Of a stretch of 64,000 nt of DNA, positions 22,501 through 34,687 are shown in pieces. Origin of the DNA: Taenia hydatigena (taxonomy: Eukaryota; Platyhelminthes; Cestoda; Cyclophyllidea; Taeniidae); assembly GCA_036345935.2 (NCBI GenBank), contig JADWOT020000001.1, forward strand, positions 930,001 through 994,000, written 5' to 3'. A program made the translations under genes and the position numbers. The notes beneath the pieces are model-generated. The model was not told where the DNA came from. It ran no database searches and was given only the letters and a program-made list of their open reading frames with translations. Position 1 is the first letter of the stretch, and each line of letters begins with the position of its first letter.

Positions 22501-25500
22501 AAGGGATAAAGGAGTTTAAGGTAATAAACAGTTGGAATAAGATAACCTCGCTTCTGGTAAATGCTAAGACAGCTTTATGAAAATATACTTACAGTCCAAC
22601 GTCATCCGCAGGTGAATCCGCATAATACAAATGCTTAAAGAGTGGAATCCGCTTGCGGAAGACAAAGAGCAAAACTAGGAGAATGATGATGAGGATCAGA
22701 GGAATGAATACGCCCAGCAGTATTTTCATCAGTCGAGTATCAGCGACTGAAATTTAAAAAAAGTTGATCACTGCGGCAAGTGATGAGGAGCTTCGCATCA
22801 GTCAGCACACGATCAACCTTTCCACCATCAAAGAGATCTGATGCCAATCACTCACGAGTGACTATTATAATGACTTCCGATGCATCCCCAAATATGCGTT
22901 CGCCATCAGAGCTTTGTCTGACTGAGAAGACAGTCACACTGTACTCAGTCGCTGGTTCCAAATCGTCTATTGTGCAGCTCGCTTCGGTGCTGTTTGTGAT
23001 GCAGCTTTTGACCGAGTCCGTTGAATTGCTACTCGAAGGTTCTGCTCTTGCTGCGTAGCCTTCCGCACCCACCCCACTGCCCGCTGTCCAAGTCACTTTA
23101 ATGCTGGTACTTCCAACCTCGCTAGCACTGATCCCATTCGGAGCTACAAGTTTGCACATTAACTTATTTTTCCGCTTGGCGTTGTCATAACACACAATAA
23201 ATAGTTTCACACAATCTGTGTGTGAACGTACGGCCGGGATTAGTAAGGAATTCTACTGGGGTTGTAGCAGTATTGCATCCGAATCCCTTGGGAGAGCATA
23301 CAGAAGCAGTTGCGATGTAATCTGTATTGGCAGAAAGGTTTTCCACTTTGCAGCCTTGCGAGCCGTCGCGCCGTCCATTACCAACAATGCACGAGTGGGT
23401 GAGTGTACGTTTTGTTTGTCCATTTGGTTGTACTTCGATGCTGACTTCGGTCTGACTGCAGTTTGCATTCGTTACATTCTCCCATGTCAAAATCGCCGTG
23501 TAGGTGGTCACTTTGTCAGGCTTAAAATTCTTTAGCACTGTCAGAAATGAGCAAAGAGGGCTACGAACCGTGGAAAGAAGCAAGGTTGCACTAAGTAGCA
23601 GCATTTTGAAGCTTACGAGGAGGAAGTGTAAACGTTGGCAAACGTGCTGAGGCGCCACAGTCCAAGCTACGAGCGCAGGCGCGGATACTGACGTTGAAAT
23701 CAGTGCAGGGCCAGAGGTTTTCAATAGTGAAATTATGCGTCTCGTTTTGATATTCATTGACGTCTATTTTTATGGCAGGCAATACACGTACTTCGCCCTG
23801 AGTTACATTGATCTGGTATTTGGTAATTTTTTCATTGTTGGGATAAGGTGTAAGCCAGGTCACTGTTAGGCTCTCTGCGGATTTGTCCTTCACTTGTAGA
23901 TCCTGGGGAACTATTCAATTTCAAAACAATAATTAGACGAATGCCAGGCACGAAATTTGCTATAGACATGTTTGGTTGCATATTCCATCCTAGAGGTGTC
24001 TCGAAAATGTGTGGATAATTAATGAGCGCCTTGGCTCAGTCACGGTTACCGAGGCTGCCCTCTCCCAGCAGCATCAGGTAAGTGAATGCTGTTTAGAACG
24101 AAGTTGCCACCGAGCTTTAGATGCTGATGCCATTGTACTTAATTTGCTTTTTATATGATCGGCTATATTGACAATATTCTCTTTAAGTCTACTTTGGGAA
24201 TGAGTCTTTGCTCAACAACATGCATATTATTAACTAAGGTTGTCTAGGGCAAGGGCGATGAGAAAGAGCATATCAAAATGAAAACCGTGTTGCTGTCAAA
24301 GCATTAAGAGCTTACAAATTCCGTGCTTTTTAATACAAGTGTTGTAGTCTGTAAAGTGCCACTGCGGACTTACCATTAGGCAATGTGTAGTTAGTCAGCG
24401 GATCTGATTTCAGACTGCACAACTTCGGATCTGAAGTAGAGCATGCGTCGATGGTGAGGCTGTAGGCAGTGTTGGGATCAAGATGAGGCACAGTGCACGA
24501 GCTATTCTTATCTGTATAGCAACACACTTTGATACCCGTTGACAAAGTGGCTGGCATTGCACAGGCAGTGTAAATGTAAGGGTTTGACTCTGCGACATCA
24601 TTCAGGAGCGTCCATTTAGCTTCAATGCTCGTGTTTGTCCGCTTTCCAGAAGTCAGGTTCTTAGGGACTGAAGGAAACAGGATAAAGGAGACGATAAATT
24701 TTGAGTAGAGGTGACAAATACGTAAATGAAGGGTAAAAAAGCGATTGGGACAAAGACGTGATATTACGGGGATCCTGCTGCACTATTAGTTGTGCCTAAG
24801 GATAATGCATATTTAAGCAGACCACATCATGCAGGTAAATACTTCATTACTGCATTCTGGTTCTGACTTTGCGGCATTTTCTTTCAGTTATTTATTCATT
24901 CAAATTACAGCGCTCAACATTTCAACGAATTATCGTGTCGGACACCAAACACCAAATCACTGTCTTTCCCATTTAATGTCAATCGCCAGCGAAGCTCTAC
25001 CTAGGGGAAGGAATGGTGGCCTTTTTACAATCCAGAGCAGAGAGGACTGCAAACGCAGACGTACTTGAAAGCGAAAGTGACATTGACAAGGGATGTAATG
25101 ATTGGGTGGATGCTGTCGTTGCGCGTAAAGCGTATGCTAATGTCAACGCCTATGCGTGACAGGTTTGAATGCAGACTACGTGGGGAGTGAAAAAACCGTC
25201 AGTATTGTACTCAATGCCTCTTTTTGGGAGGCAGCGTTCCTCTCTCGATTCTGTGATATTTGCAATGAGCACATCGGTTTCTTCCTTGTCGCTCGAATGA
25301 CCACATTTTTTCCTTTGCTGTGGCATGTCTTAACACAGTCAAGATGACGATGTCTGTTTACTCCACGAAAGCCTGTTGCGAAGCGGCTAATTAAACTGCT
25401 GTTACCAGAAAGTCTTAAGCATATTAATAGCTGTTCCTACTACTATCACTGCCAATACAATGTGGTGAATACATGCGAGTTGTCAAACCAAAATTTTGCC

Positions 25501-27202
25501 CTAGGGCTGCGATAGATTGACAACCGAGGAAATATCACCGCCTTTTACCTTGAGTTTGTTCTGCTTACAAAACACGACCAAAACACAAAGGAGCAGATTT
25601 AGTTATACGAATCCCTATTTATGGGCTCCACATCCAGTAGTCGACTCCGAATGCTGTCATCGTGTTAAGGCGGGGTAGATATGGCAAGCGTAGATAGTGG
25701 AAAGGGCTCAAAGCAGAACAGAGTAGAATGAAGGGCTTAACAGGTCCCCTAACCTATGGGCATAGACCGGTCGAATGTCTTTATACTTATGCACTTCTTT
25801 TAGTTCGCACAGGCTTGAGTGACCTCCTGTTTCCAACCAGGTTTATCAGCTAGCAAAGACCTCAACATAGCAGTGAATATTTGTGCGTGAGCACAGGTAA
25901 AACGCTCCTAACATTTCCGTTTGGGATAGCCGGCCGATAAATAGCGATGGAGGATTAGATTTTTCACGCGATCTTAGGGACAAGTTGAAGAGGCTTTTCT
26001 TAAAATCATAAATTAGCACATTTGAAGAAAATTTGTGCTTAATGCTGATAACTAGAAGGAACTGAGGAGATAATGCGACATTCCAAAATGCTTGAGGATT
26101 CGACACAATTTCAGACACCTGCCACCCAAAACTCTCAGTGGTGAATGTGTGGTGGACAAAATTCCTTTATGTCACTACCACACCGATTGTATGGCTTTGC
26201 CTTTGCTTTTGTTATTCAACACACCCAATCAGTGTTCAGAGTTCAGAGTCCAAATGACCTCGCCTAGTTGCATCACTTTCTGTCAGCATAAGGGAGCGTC
26301 GAACGTAGGCGTGGCTTCAATGCAAAAGGGCTACATGAAGTATTTAAGGCACCAAAAATAACAAAACGGAACAGAGATAGAGATGCCCGAAACGACGATA
26401 AGATTGACAACACTGTTAAAAAGTGAACTAAACAAAATGTTTCGAATGCGAATACGAGGAGAAGAACGAGTGAGGCACAAAGTTAGGGGGTTGAAAGGAA
26501 AGATCAGGGGATAAGCACATCACAGTTCGTTCACGTCCGTTTAGAAGACTGTTGAAGGGTGCATTTAAAGGATCGGCATCTTCGAATTGTCCTACACCTT
26601 TACCATACCATTTATTGACTCAATTCTAACACAACACTCAATCATTCCAATAAAGCACGAGCACAGTTTACAGTGGGTTCCTAGTAAAGTGCCAAGTTGT
26701 AAAGCCACATTCGGCACAAATTTTACGCGTGTTTGTAATTAATGCCATTTAGCAAAATGAAAGTACTGGAGAGGCATTGAGGGATTAATGGATATTCACT
26801 AGGGATGCTTCGTATGCAGGAAAATGTTTGCATATATCTCACCTTCGACTGGAGTGATCACGTTTTCGCAGGTAGGTTCGCTACAACTATGTTCTGCCAA
26901 TGTACAGCGTGCACCGAAACCAAGGCGATCATCACTTGACACAGAGGGGGCGTGAGGGTTAAGAGGCAGCTCAGTTGTGGTCACCGGATTAGGCCGACAG
27001 ACTTGACCACAAACCTCGTTGGAGCGGAGAGGTAAGAGGCCGTTGACTGTGCACTCCACTACCCTACCTTTTTTTTTGGGGCAACCTTTAGTTACGGATC
27101 CTTTGAAACAGACAATAAACACGTCATTTTGATCCTTGTCACCAGGCGCCTCCCATGTTGCTCTTACTGCTGTACTATTCAACGGAGTCCATTTAATGTT
27201 TC
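16472..27202 (-). CDS. Gene B: R3-type receptor tyrosine phosphatase, 19 exons
   Basis: Reads right to left. FN3 exons 26843-27202, 24374-24667, 23617-23910, 23232-23537, 22856-23143; membrane 22593-22746; juxtamembrane and PTP 22220-22276, 21271-21352, 21087-21192, 20941-21011, 20619-20818, 18956-19121, 18727-18878, 18437-18575, 18259-18355; tail 18087-18137, 17772-17798, 17449-17499; possible last exon 16472-16560. Phases close over about 993 codons. The P-loop HCSAGMGRTG is intact and the WPD loop is WAD, so it is probably active, perhaps with an altered acid loop. Tail tyrosines are YENS, YQNV and YENG. It is an inverted duplicate of gene A. The start and signal peptide were not found, and the first FN3 exon is assigned by strand and phase only. 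Confidence 0.86.
17449..18137 (-). CDS. Gene B tail: three tyrosine mini-exons
   Basis: Exons 18087-18137 (51 nt, AAVYENSMTN), 17772-17798 (27 nt, AAQYQNVMQ) and 17449-17499 (51 nt, DEYENGPRSG). All are phase 1-1 with GTAAG donors, and each holds one Y-x-N. The middle one is 24 nt shorter than the usual 51. The last matches the EYxN class in gene D. Confidence 0.78.
18259..18355 (-). CDS. Gene B exon: end of PTP domain
   Basis: 97 nt, phase 0 to 1. SQLQFLYNFINFCLVK, then a short linker; donor GTAAAG chosen by phase. Read-through would stop at TAG, 18248-18250. Confidence 0.78.
18437..18575 (-). CDS. Gene B exon: intact catalytic P-loop
   Basis: 139 nt. It completes HCSAGMGRTG, so the nucleophile Cys, the Ala and the binding Arg are all present, then FLLDRLRKDPQNVDIIGTVL. 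This is the best candidate for an active enzyme in the window. Confidence 0.88.
18727..18878 (-). CDS. Gene B exon: WPD loop and start of P-loop
   Basis: 152 nt. Reads WTVTQFQFTGWADNSAPD and ends GPIVVHC plus AG. The donor here is canonical GTAAAG, unlike the GC donor in gene A. Confidence 0.87.
18956..19121 (-). CDS. Gene B exon: PTP core, YWP segment
   Basis: 166 nt, one codon longer than gene A. Contains KCAQYWPDG. Donor GTAGGT. Confidence 0.85.
20619..21352 (-). CDS. Gene B exons: PTP wedge to AAQGP region
   Basis: Four exons, 21271-21352, 21087-21192, 20941-21011 and 20619-20818, with the same lengths as gene A (82, 106, 71, 200 nt). Motifs: PPPIPIESFAANLQEL, HNRYLDVMPYD, GYINASYVRR and YIATQGPLESTVADFL (Ala to Thr in the AAQGP motif). 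Confidence 0.86.
22220..22276 (-). CDS. Gene B exon: juxtamembrane, 57 nt
   Basis: Acceptor CGTGCAG, donor GTAAGT, phase 2-2. Encodes IEYYNPPGLRSLSNA; the double Tyr is shared with locus C. Confidence 0.8.
22593..22746 (-). CDS. Gene B exon: transmembrane helix
   Basis: 154 nt. The same hydrophobic core as gene A, then FRKRIPLFKHLYY; the cytoplasmic end differs from gene A (IRDLFAKK) and matches locus C (IPLFKHL). Donor GTAAGT. Confidence 0.89.
22856..23143 (-). CDS. Gene B exon: membrane-proximal FN3 domain
   Basis: 288 nt, phase 1-1, starts APNGISASEVG, donor GTGAGT. Almost identical to 947-1234 of gene A. Confidence 0.9.
23232..23537 (-). CDS. Gene B exon: FN3 domain, twin of A domain 2
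   Basis: 306 nt, phase 1-1, acceptor CTGACAG and donor GTACGT. LTWENVTNANC and LSANTDYIATASVC are identical to gene A. Confidence 0.88.
23617..23910 (-). CDS. Gene B exon: FN3 domain, twin of A domain 1
   Basis: 294 nt, phase 1-1. By eye about twelve of roughly 100 residues differ from the gene A exon, mostly towards its C-terminal half. Sequons NVT, NET and NFT are kept. Confidence 0.88.
24374..24667 (-). CDS. Gene B exon: FN3 domain
   Basis: 294 nt, phase 1-1, acceptor CCTTCAG and donor GTAAGT. It starts VPKNLTSGK, has EAKWTLL as strand B and LDPNTAYSLTIDAC near the end, typical FN3. The gene A counterpart would lie just before the window start. Confidence 0.85.
24668..26842. other. Gene B intron between FN3 classes
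   Basis: About 2.2 kb between the long-class FN3 exon and the next FN3 exon. The stretch at 26.2-26.3 kb resembles intron sequence near 47.3 kb and 50.5 kb in locus C, so it belongs to the duplicated FN3 unit. No further exon recognised. Confidence 0.5.
26843..27202 (-). CDS. Gene B exon: distal FN3 domain, long class
   Basis: 360 nt, phase 1-1, donor GTGAGA. It encodes an FN3-type start (NIKWTPL), AVRATWEAPG in strand B, and ends CENVITPVEG. That ending matches the two FN3 exons of locus C (CRNITMPMGG, CGNITIPIGG), so it is a longer, separate FN3 class. The acceptor is read as CGCCAG; the position aligned with the locus C acceptors reads TTTTGG. Confidence 0.72.
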
Positions 27203-30200
27203 CTGGCGCCAAAATAAAAGAAGATGGTTTTGCATACTTCGTTGTCCATTTGTTTAATGTCAGATTTGGTAGCTTTGCAGCATTTATCGCAGTAAGGCTT
27301 CTGTTCACTTATCGCGGCATCGTATCCAAAGGGCTTGGGAAGGTGGGGTGATTTACGCACCGTAGCCCTACGTTGACATTCTTCATGCAGCACAACTGCA
27401 ACGCTACTGCATTGTGTGCAGTAGCAACTTTCTCTATTATTAATTTTCTAAATGCCACCCATTTGCCACTACTTGGAAGCCATGGGATCTAGCAGGTCAT
27501 GGAGCAATCGAAGGTTTATTATAAAACTTGGGCAATTTTTTTGCGAATCAGCCGAGGGGCAAATAGTTATTGCATGTTTGCGAGTTGCCGACCCGTGCGG
27601 CATGCACCACATTTCCACAGATGGACAACTTGTCCTTTAGTATAGATAGTTTGCAGCTCTCAACCGGTGCTGATGACCAGTAAAATTGCTTAAGTGCTTC
27701 TGCGAGATAATGTGAGTCGCTATTAGGGTCTTCGTAGGGAAGCGCATGAAAGTTAAGTTATTATGTATTAGTTTTAGTAGGCACGAACCTGGTGGTTTTG
27801 GTGGATCGGTGGTTCTGCAAAGTAGAAGGTGCGTGAAAGCCCCGGACTGTCAAATTCAACTACTTCTCTTTAATGCACTTTTAGGCGAATACGTACAAGT
27901 CATTCCAATAAGTTTTATGGTTAATCGTACAACAAATCATTTGTGATGCGGAATTATGGCAGATTGTACGTAATGATCCCTGTAAGTAGTCCAGAATTCA
28001 CAAGCCATGCAATTTTTGAGTGATTCGTAATCCGAAAAATGCACAGTGCCTCTGATTATTAACAAAAAAACTTGGCCTTAATGCGGTATTAGGATCAAGA
28101 TGCCCCCATTTCATAAAAATGTAACGAAGGCGATTTCTAAGATGGATGAACAAACCTGGCATCTTTTTTGACTTATTGCGTTTACACTAACGTGAATCTA
28201 AAAGCAAAATTTACACCTGCTTTGGCTTGAACAAGTCACGTCCTGAGTCCTTTACAAAAGCAAAGGTGCCGGAGACGTTGCTTCACAGCTCTCACACCAC
28301 TCGATTAACGCAGTGCTGTTTGGAGCTTCAATTTGCGTGTGCCTGCTGTAGCTAAAATTAAAGCCAGCGCAATGCCTATACATGACTTTTCTGTGCTTCT
28401 TTATTTACGCACCAGCCATTCCAATGCCCCGTTTTCACCCGCCCACCCACCCGCCTCAAGGACGCATGTCAAACGCTAATTAAGGGGAAGACAGCGATTG
28501 ACAACTGTTCATAGGAAGCTTTCCAACTATGATGAACATGGTATTACACAGCATCGCGTTGCGACTGCCCTAAATATAGGCGTGTTTAGGGATGTGAAGA
28601 GGTCCAGTTAAGTATTCCTTTTGATCCCGCTTATAAAAACGTTTGGCAGTGATAAAGGCATCCATGGAGGATAGACAAACGTAGAAATATGCAGTTTTAG
28701 GCACGACTTAATGATACACAAAAGCTTGTTAGCAATGAGAATAGTCCAAAGCCTTGGAGTTAAGGTTAAGATCAATTTCACAGATTTTAGTTAATTAACG
28801 AAAATGACTCAAATGCTTTCTGGTAAAAAACAACTAAATTAATTTAGACTACAAATGAGGACGCCCAACATTCAAAGCAATCCACAGCAAAGAGCTAAGA
28901 GACACAAAAAATGCGTGCTAGTCAATAAAAAACCAAAGACATTTAAGGCATGGTCTACTGGGCAGTGTAGTTGGCAAATAAGTTTTGTGCATTCAACTCT
29001 TCCGGCAATCCATGTGTTACCGACGACTCGATTCTTTAGTAAATCTGCGCAAGTAGTTAACCACGTGAATTAGGGCAAGGTGGTTTGTTTGTGTCCATTC
29101 TTCCCTCAAGGCAAACGGATCGTGACCGAGGCCAAAGTTGCCCAAATTCTCGCATTTAACACAAGCTCTTTCCACACAAGTGCGTAAATCGACGTGTATA
29201 AACGCTAGAAAAGGCAGGCAAGATGACGTCTTTATTGCCATACCCACCAACTAGACTCCCACACAACATTTAACCACTTCCAATGTAGTTTTGTTTCAAT
29301 GCATCCCTTTATTTGTGCAAAAGTTGGCGCACACACCCCTACAGCCAAGCCATTAATTGTGCTATTTAAGTAAAACGAGCCTTTCCCAGTTTATCAACGA
29401 AAGTGATTTAAGTCATGCCAATTTTTCCTTTTTATTCTCTGTGCTGCCGACGATACGCTTTCACCTTTGCGATAAAAAAGCATTGGGCAGCACAATCTTA
29501 CTACCGCTTTAAGTGCGTATGAACACTGACAGTAGGCGCCATCTGCTCGCCACTTTTCCATGACACCGCAAAATACGATTCGTACGACTTTTTCCTTATA
29601 ACCTTACCAAGTTCTTTCAGATTCAGCAAATCATTGTCATGGGTGATGTGGGATTTATCCAGCCTTGCTACGCAGTCAAATTGCTGCGGAAGACTTTTAA
29701 ATAAATAATAGCATGACTCAAATAATTTAAAATGAATAAAGCAGATTAGATACGCAAAACACTGTTAGTAAAATTTGACATAAACCATTTTAAAGCAAAG
29801 CAGAGGAATAAAAATGACAACTTACAAGCTTTCCCTAAAGGCCTTTAAAAAACTGGCTTGACCTACAAAAGAATGTTTTTTTTTTGCATTTAATAACAAA
29901 TTGTGCTTGAAAGCAAACAACGCCAGTGTTTATAAAAATAGATTGCACAGGAAGATGTTTAACAGAAATATAAATATGCAAAGCATGTTTTGTAATTTGG
30001 CTTTTAACCACTTGACAACAGCTACTATTATGCAAAAAGATAAAATGATCCACGCACATGGGAAAATAATTAAAGCACTGCCCTAAATCACACACTGCTT
30101 GTCTGATGTAATCGCCATGTTATGAAAGAACGCTAGCATCGCTCTTAAAGTCACCGTAATATTACAGCTTTTTTAGAATACGCTTTTTAAACGCAATCTT

Positions 30201-31167
30201 AACGGGATTAATTAATATGAAAATCAGGAATATTATAAGAAAGACAACAATATTTCATATAATTGAGAGTAATGATGCTCAATATAGCTTAAACTGACTC
30301 ACTGGCATCATTTCCTTATAAAAAATTGTATTTTTTATACCTGCGACTATGAAATCATTTCTATGCTTGCTAATTAGTTTAGGCCATACCAAAGTGTAGC
30401 TAACTGGACAATTCATTCGAAAATGGGATAAGAGATAATAAAAGACCATTCGCAACAGTCCCGTTACTCTATCTCGTGTAAAAATGTTAAAATACCAAGA
30501 CTAGTGAACCGAATATTTAAGTTGAAATAAAACTGAGATATTCAGAGTAACAATTCATAATTGCAACTAGTCAACTTTCGTCAAAACACACAAATCACAA
30601 AAGACAATTACCATCGATACGGCATGAAGATTTGCGAGGCAATGATGTTAAGCAAGCGCAAACTGTTAGCCAGAAATACGCATTCATTTTAAGGCAACAA
30701 GCTCATAATCTGGTCGAACTCTTTATATGCGAAGTCGACCTTCTTAATGGTTAGAAACATAGCAATTGGAGGATTAAAACAATCTTCGAGTTTCATACAA
30801 CAAAATAATTTTTAAGTAAGTGCGTCGAAAATGGGAATTTGCGCTATAGACTTACAAGCACAACTGCAAAAAGAGTAATAATAAATGTTGCTCCTAACTA
30901 ACAATCTATAGCTTTTCCGAAAATCAAACAGTCTATTGCTAAATAGCCAAACAAGCAACACCGAGCTATAAAGAATACTGAAATATGCACTTTAGAGCAG
31001 GCAAAAATAGTTATGATAAAGTGACTATAAGCTGCGAATGAAACAATTATACGACAATAAAATGCAATCAAACTAATCCCAATTGATTATCATTATCAGA
31101 AGGTATGAAAGCTTGCCAAACCAAAAATATATGTTGAGCAGAAACCAGTCCAAGTCAATGCTATAGC
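27203..31167. other. AT-rich stretch upstream of gene B, no gene supported
   Basis: It should contain the gene B first exon if that lies near, but I could not identify a signal peptide or further FN3 exons. 29.7-31.1 kb is very AT-rich. A dispersed repeat occurs near 30.7 kb. Confidence 0.5.
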
Positions 31168-31352
31168 TGCAATACTTTGTTTGTTGAGACTATCGGTTTC
31201 GGTCAGGGTCACAGAGTTAACCATCTTGCCCTAGCTGCGTGGGCTGGCCGCTGGGTCGTGCCAACGGCTTATTTTCCGCTGCCCGTTGAATCTATACATT
31301 CCACCCTAGCATTCTGCCATTTTTTGTCTTCGAGGAGCCTCAGGATGCTACA
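31168..31352 (+). repeat. TRIM copy 2 left LTR
   Basis: 185 bp; the most diverged of the left LTRs in its middle part. Confidence 0.86.
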
Positions 31353-31837
31353 TTGATGGCAGTGGAAAGCCGACCCGACCCCACAGGGTTACTATCCCGA
31401 TCTCTACCGCCTGCGGCATGTTGCAGCGGTGCGAAAGAATGGCATGTGCTACGGATGGGCCACAAACGACGTCCATCTCCGGCACCTACCCCTTCTCCGT
31501 GTTTAACAAGAAAGCTATCAACAACTGAAGCGACACTAGCCATAGACCACCTGGAAAGTTTCGTTCCGAAGATTACCCCTATTATACTTGCTTAAGGAGA
31601 TCGGCGTGCTAACGCCCCCCTACGGATATACTGATGGTTGGCAGAACCACTTATGCTGCACTGTCAAGAGGGATCACTGACGTTGGTGTCAAGCATCGCC
31701 TCAATCGCGTCGAATGTCGGCGACTGGCATGGTTAGCTTGTGGGTGCTTCTCGCAGCACTGACTACGTTGTGATAGCTGACGCGGGAGGTGTACCAAGGG
31801 GCGCGTAGAGGACGACGCTCGAAAGAGGAGGGGGCAA

Positions 31838-32022
31838 TGTAGTACTTTGTTTGTTGGAACTCTTGGTTTTGGTCAAGGTGACAGAGGTGACTGTACTGCC
31901 CTAGCTGCGTGGGCTGGTCTCTGGGCCATGGCAGCAGGCTATTTCCCTTTGTCCGTTGAATATATACATTCTACTCTACTATTCTGCCTTCTTTTGCCTT
32001 CGAGGAGTCTCAGGACGCTACA
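31838..32022 (+). repeat. TRIM copy 2 right LTR
   Basis: 185 bp; shares GGAACTCTTGG and GGCAGCAGGCTATTTCCC with the right LTR of copy 3. Confidence 0.88.
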
Positions 32023-34127
32023 TGGCAGGTTGGTAATCCAGTCTTTTCATCGTAATGTCATTTGATGAAACATAAACATATTACGTCTTAATTTGCTGCA
32101 GTTATTTCTTTGCAGACTATATACACTTGAGGTGTTCCGCCGCCGCTTCCGTAATCTTGACTAAAGAATGCTATCTTGGAGCCTTAGATGAAATAAGACA
32201 GTGACACCTTCATTATGCCTGCGTTTTTTGCTGCTAGAGGTAGAGCTAGCACAATAACCATGCACATCATTTTAATGCGCCTTTGCTCCCACTTGAGCCC
32301 TCCTAGAGTCCATACATCCATGCATTCCAAAATCAACCTTGTTCACTTATAGGGATAGGAGATCTTTACCTAGGATAAGTCCAAAAACAGCACCGCCTTT
32401 TGGTGCCTCTTAAAGATGGGTATGCATAAATATAAAAGAAGTTCAAGTTGAGCATTCTTCCTATTTTGCAGTACCCAGTAACATACACCGTTGGCTAATG
32501 GCAAAGGCTGCGAAGGAGGATATGATTTTAGGTTTAAGGGCGTAAGACATTTGCAAAAGTCAATTGGATTTAAAACAATATTTAAGTAAATCTAAAAAGC
32601 AAGTTCAGATTCAGGAATTTTCTTAATGACTCTCAAAAACGCGACTAAATCTAAAAAGAAAAAGGTTTTAATAAAAACAATGCCATTTAATGCTTTAGAT
32701 TTGTCACTGACAATCTAAATGGATCGAGACAGTAGAAGGAGTGTGAAAGGAGTTTATAGAAACGAAACGAAGTAGAAACATGTAAAAGACATTTTGATAG
32801 TCGATTTCTAGGCTTATCTCAGCAGCTTAACCATGAAAGAAGGTGAAATAACTCACACAAAACGCGTATTGTGTAAGGAAAGCATTCAAATGCTCTTGCT
32901 CACATTCTGCCCATGTCTGATACTGTTGAGATGTGCTAAGAAAACCACCAGTGTTAGTTGTAATAGGGAAGGTGCTCTTAAAATTCAATACGGAAATGTG
33001 GGATTAATCAATTTTCTAACGAACTTATTGAAAACTGAGGCATTAATTAGTGCTGCATACAATATTCTGTCATATTAATTCGAATAATCTGCTAGAAGTT
33101 TTTGATTGTAGCCCTACTTTTAACCGATGCTAGAAACCATAGAATCATCTCCGCACATTATTAATTGGGTGAAGTTTATTGGAGTGCAGATCTCTAGAAG
33201 GTTAATTTGAGCATAACAGGAAGGATATTAGGAAATAAAACACAACGGTCGCGAATTCATTTCAAAGCTAGGAAGAATGACCTTAGCGCGCAGTCAAAAA
33301 ATGCTACAATTGTATACTTATTCGATCATAAATGCGTCATTAAAGCTCCAGTCAGACCAGGCTTTTACGAAGCATAAAATTTGTAAATAGGATTTACCAT
33401 TTGCTTGACATGAGCATCTGTTAGTCAGAAAAGTCAAAGAAAAGCCAATTATGCTCAAGAAACACATACTCATCTCTAGTTGTAATGTAATCACCTCATA
33501 ATGCTTTTTATATGGGGATTCGACCTCTTAAAGGTCGAAGGTGCAGCAGTCGGGCAATTAAAACAAATTTTCTTTTGTGCAAGAAGAATATTTGCACCCA
33601 CAAGCCACTCAAAAACTATGAGACAAATATAATGCAATTAACGGATTAATGCAAGTGCCAATGCTTACACGAATTCCGCGAGAATGTAAAACATATTTTC
33701 ATTTCTAAACAGGCTTTAAAAAAAATTATCAAAAATGCGCCTGTACCCACAGCGCTTTTTGGCTTGATCAGCCTATGCTTTTCGCTTTTTTATGGAATTT
33801 TTCTAAGAATGCTTACAAGTAATTGATACAAGCATGTTTTGGCTTACAAGTTTATAACATTTACGAAAAATGGCCCAAGACTGATGCTAATCAGCTGATT
33901 AATAAAATGAGGAAAGTCGTGCTATTAACTGTGCGGTGAAGTATACCTGCCCATCGGTTTTCCCAGAAAATAATGAAATAAGCTTGTTATTGGACCTCCA
34001 TGCGGCACGGATTGGCGCTGCCGATTAGACTCTTACCGGTATTCAGAATCTCTCATTCCATCGCCTTTGTTGTTGTTTTCTTTTTAGGAATCTTACTTAA
34101 CTCAAGTTTCTTTTTTGAAATAGCCCT
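32023..34127. other. AT-rich intergenic stretch
   Basis: No gene supported. 33.3-33.9 kb contains a second copy of the dispersed repeat with the GACCT..AAAGGTC hairpin. Confidence 0.5.
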
Positions 34128-34311
34128 TGCAGCGTCCCGAGACTCCCCTGAAGGTAAAAGAAGACAAAATATCAGGGCAGAATACATATTTAATAGACAG
34201 AGGGAATGGAGCTGCTGGCATGGATTGGAGGCCAATCTACGCGGCTAGAGCATTCAAGCCACCTGTGAGACCAAAATCTCAACTCACAGTCCAAAAAAAC
34301 CAAATATTGCA
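34128..34311 (-). repeat. Solo TRIM LTR, degraded
   Basis: On the minus strand it starts TGCAATATTTGG and ends GGGACGCTGCA. Flanks GCCCT and GCTCT agree at four of five bases, fitting an old target duplication. No internal region follows. Confidence 0.78.
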
Positions 34312-34687
34312 GCTCTCAACGCAATTTTCGGTCCGGCTTTTACCTATCCATTTAGACTACATCCGCTGTAGGCGCCCATGATTTACATCTTCTTGACAGC
34401 GACTCAACTAGTGCACTACAATAGAAGTCCATCCGATAAACAGGACTACATGTGGTACTTTTCTAAGTCACCTCTTCATTTTCTTCGATTGAACTGGCTA
34501 ATTGGGCTGCAGCATATTTATGAGGTTGGGCGAACGAGAAACAGTACAGGTGTGGGAAGAGTAGGATACTGGCCCATACTTCGCTTCCGGATGTTCTGAG
34601 GCCTTATCCAACACAAGGCTCAAAGTTCTTCACCGCTTCTCGACACAAAGGTACACTTAGGACGACATTATTGTGGTATAGACACAT

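Larger units (their letters stand above)
31168..32022 (+). mobile_element. TRIM-like LTR element, copy 2
   Basis: 855 bp: LTR 31168-31352 (TGCAATACTT...GCTACA), TGATGGCAGTG at the primer-site position, internal 485 bp, purine-rich GAAAGAGGAGGGGG, LTR 31838-32022 (TGTAGTACTT...GCTACA). No clear target duplication (ATAGC versus TGGCA). An 80-codon frame at 31353-31595 matches copy 1 (VLRMGH, TLAIDHLESFV). Confidence 0.88.

Noticed and set aside
34312..34687. Interval between two solo TRIM LTRs as a TRIM interior
   Set aside because: It has no primer-site or purine tract and no similarity to the TRIM internal region, and each LTR has its own near target duplication.
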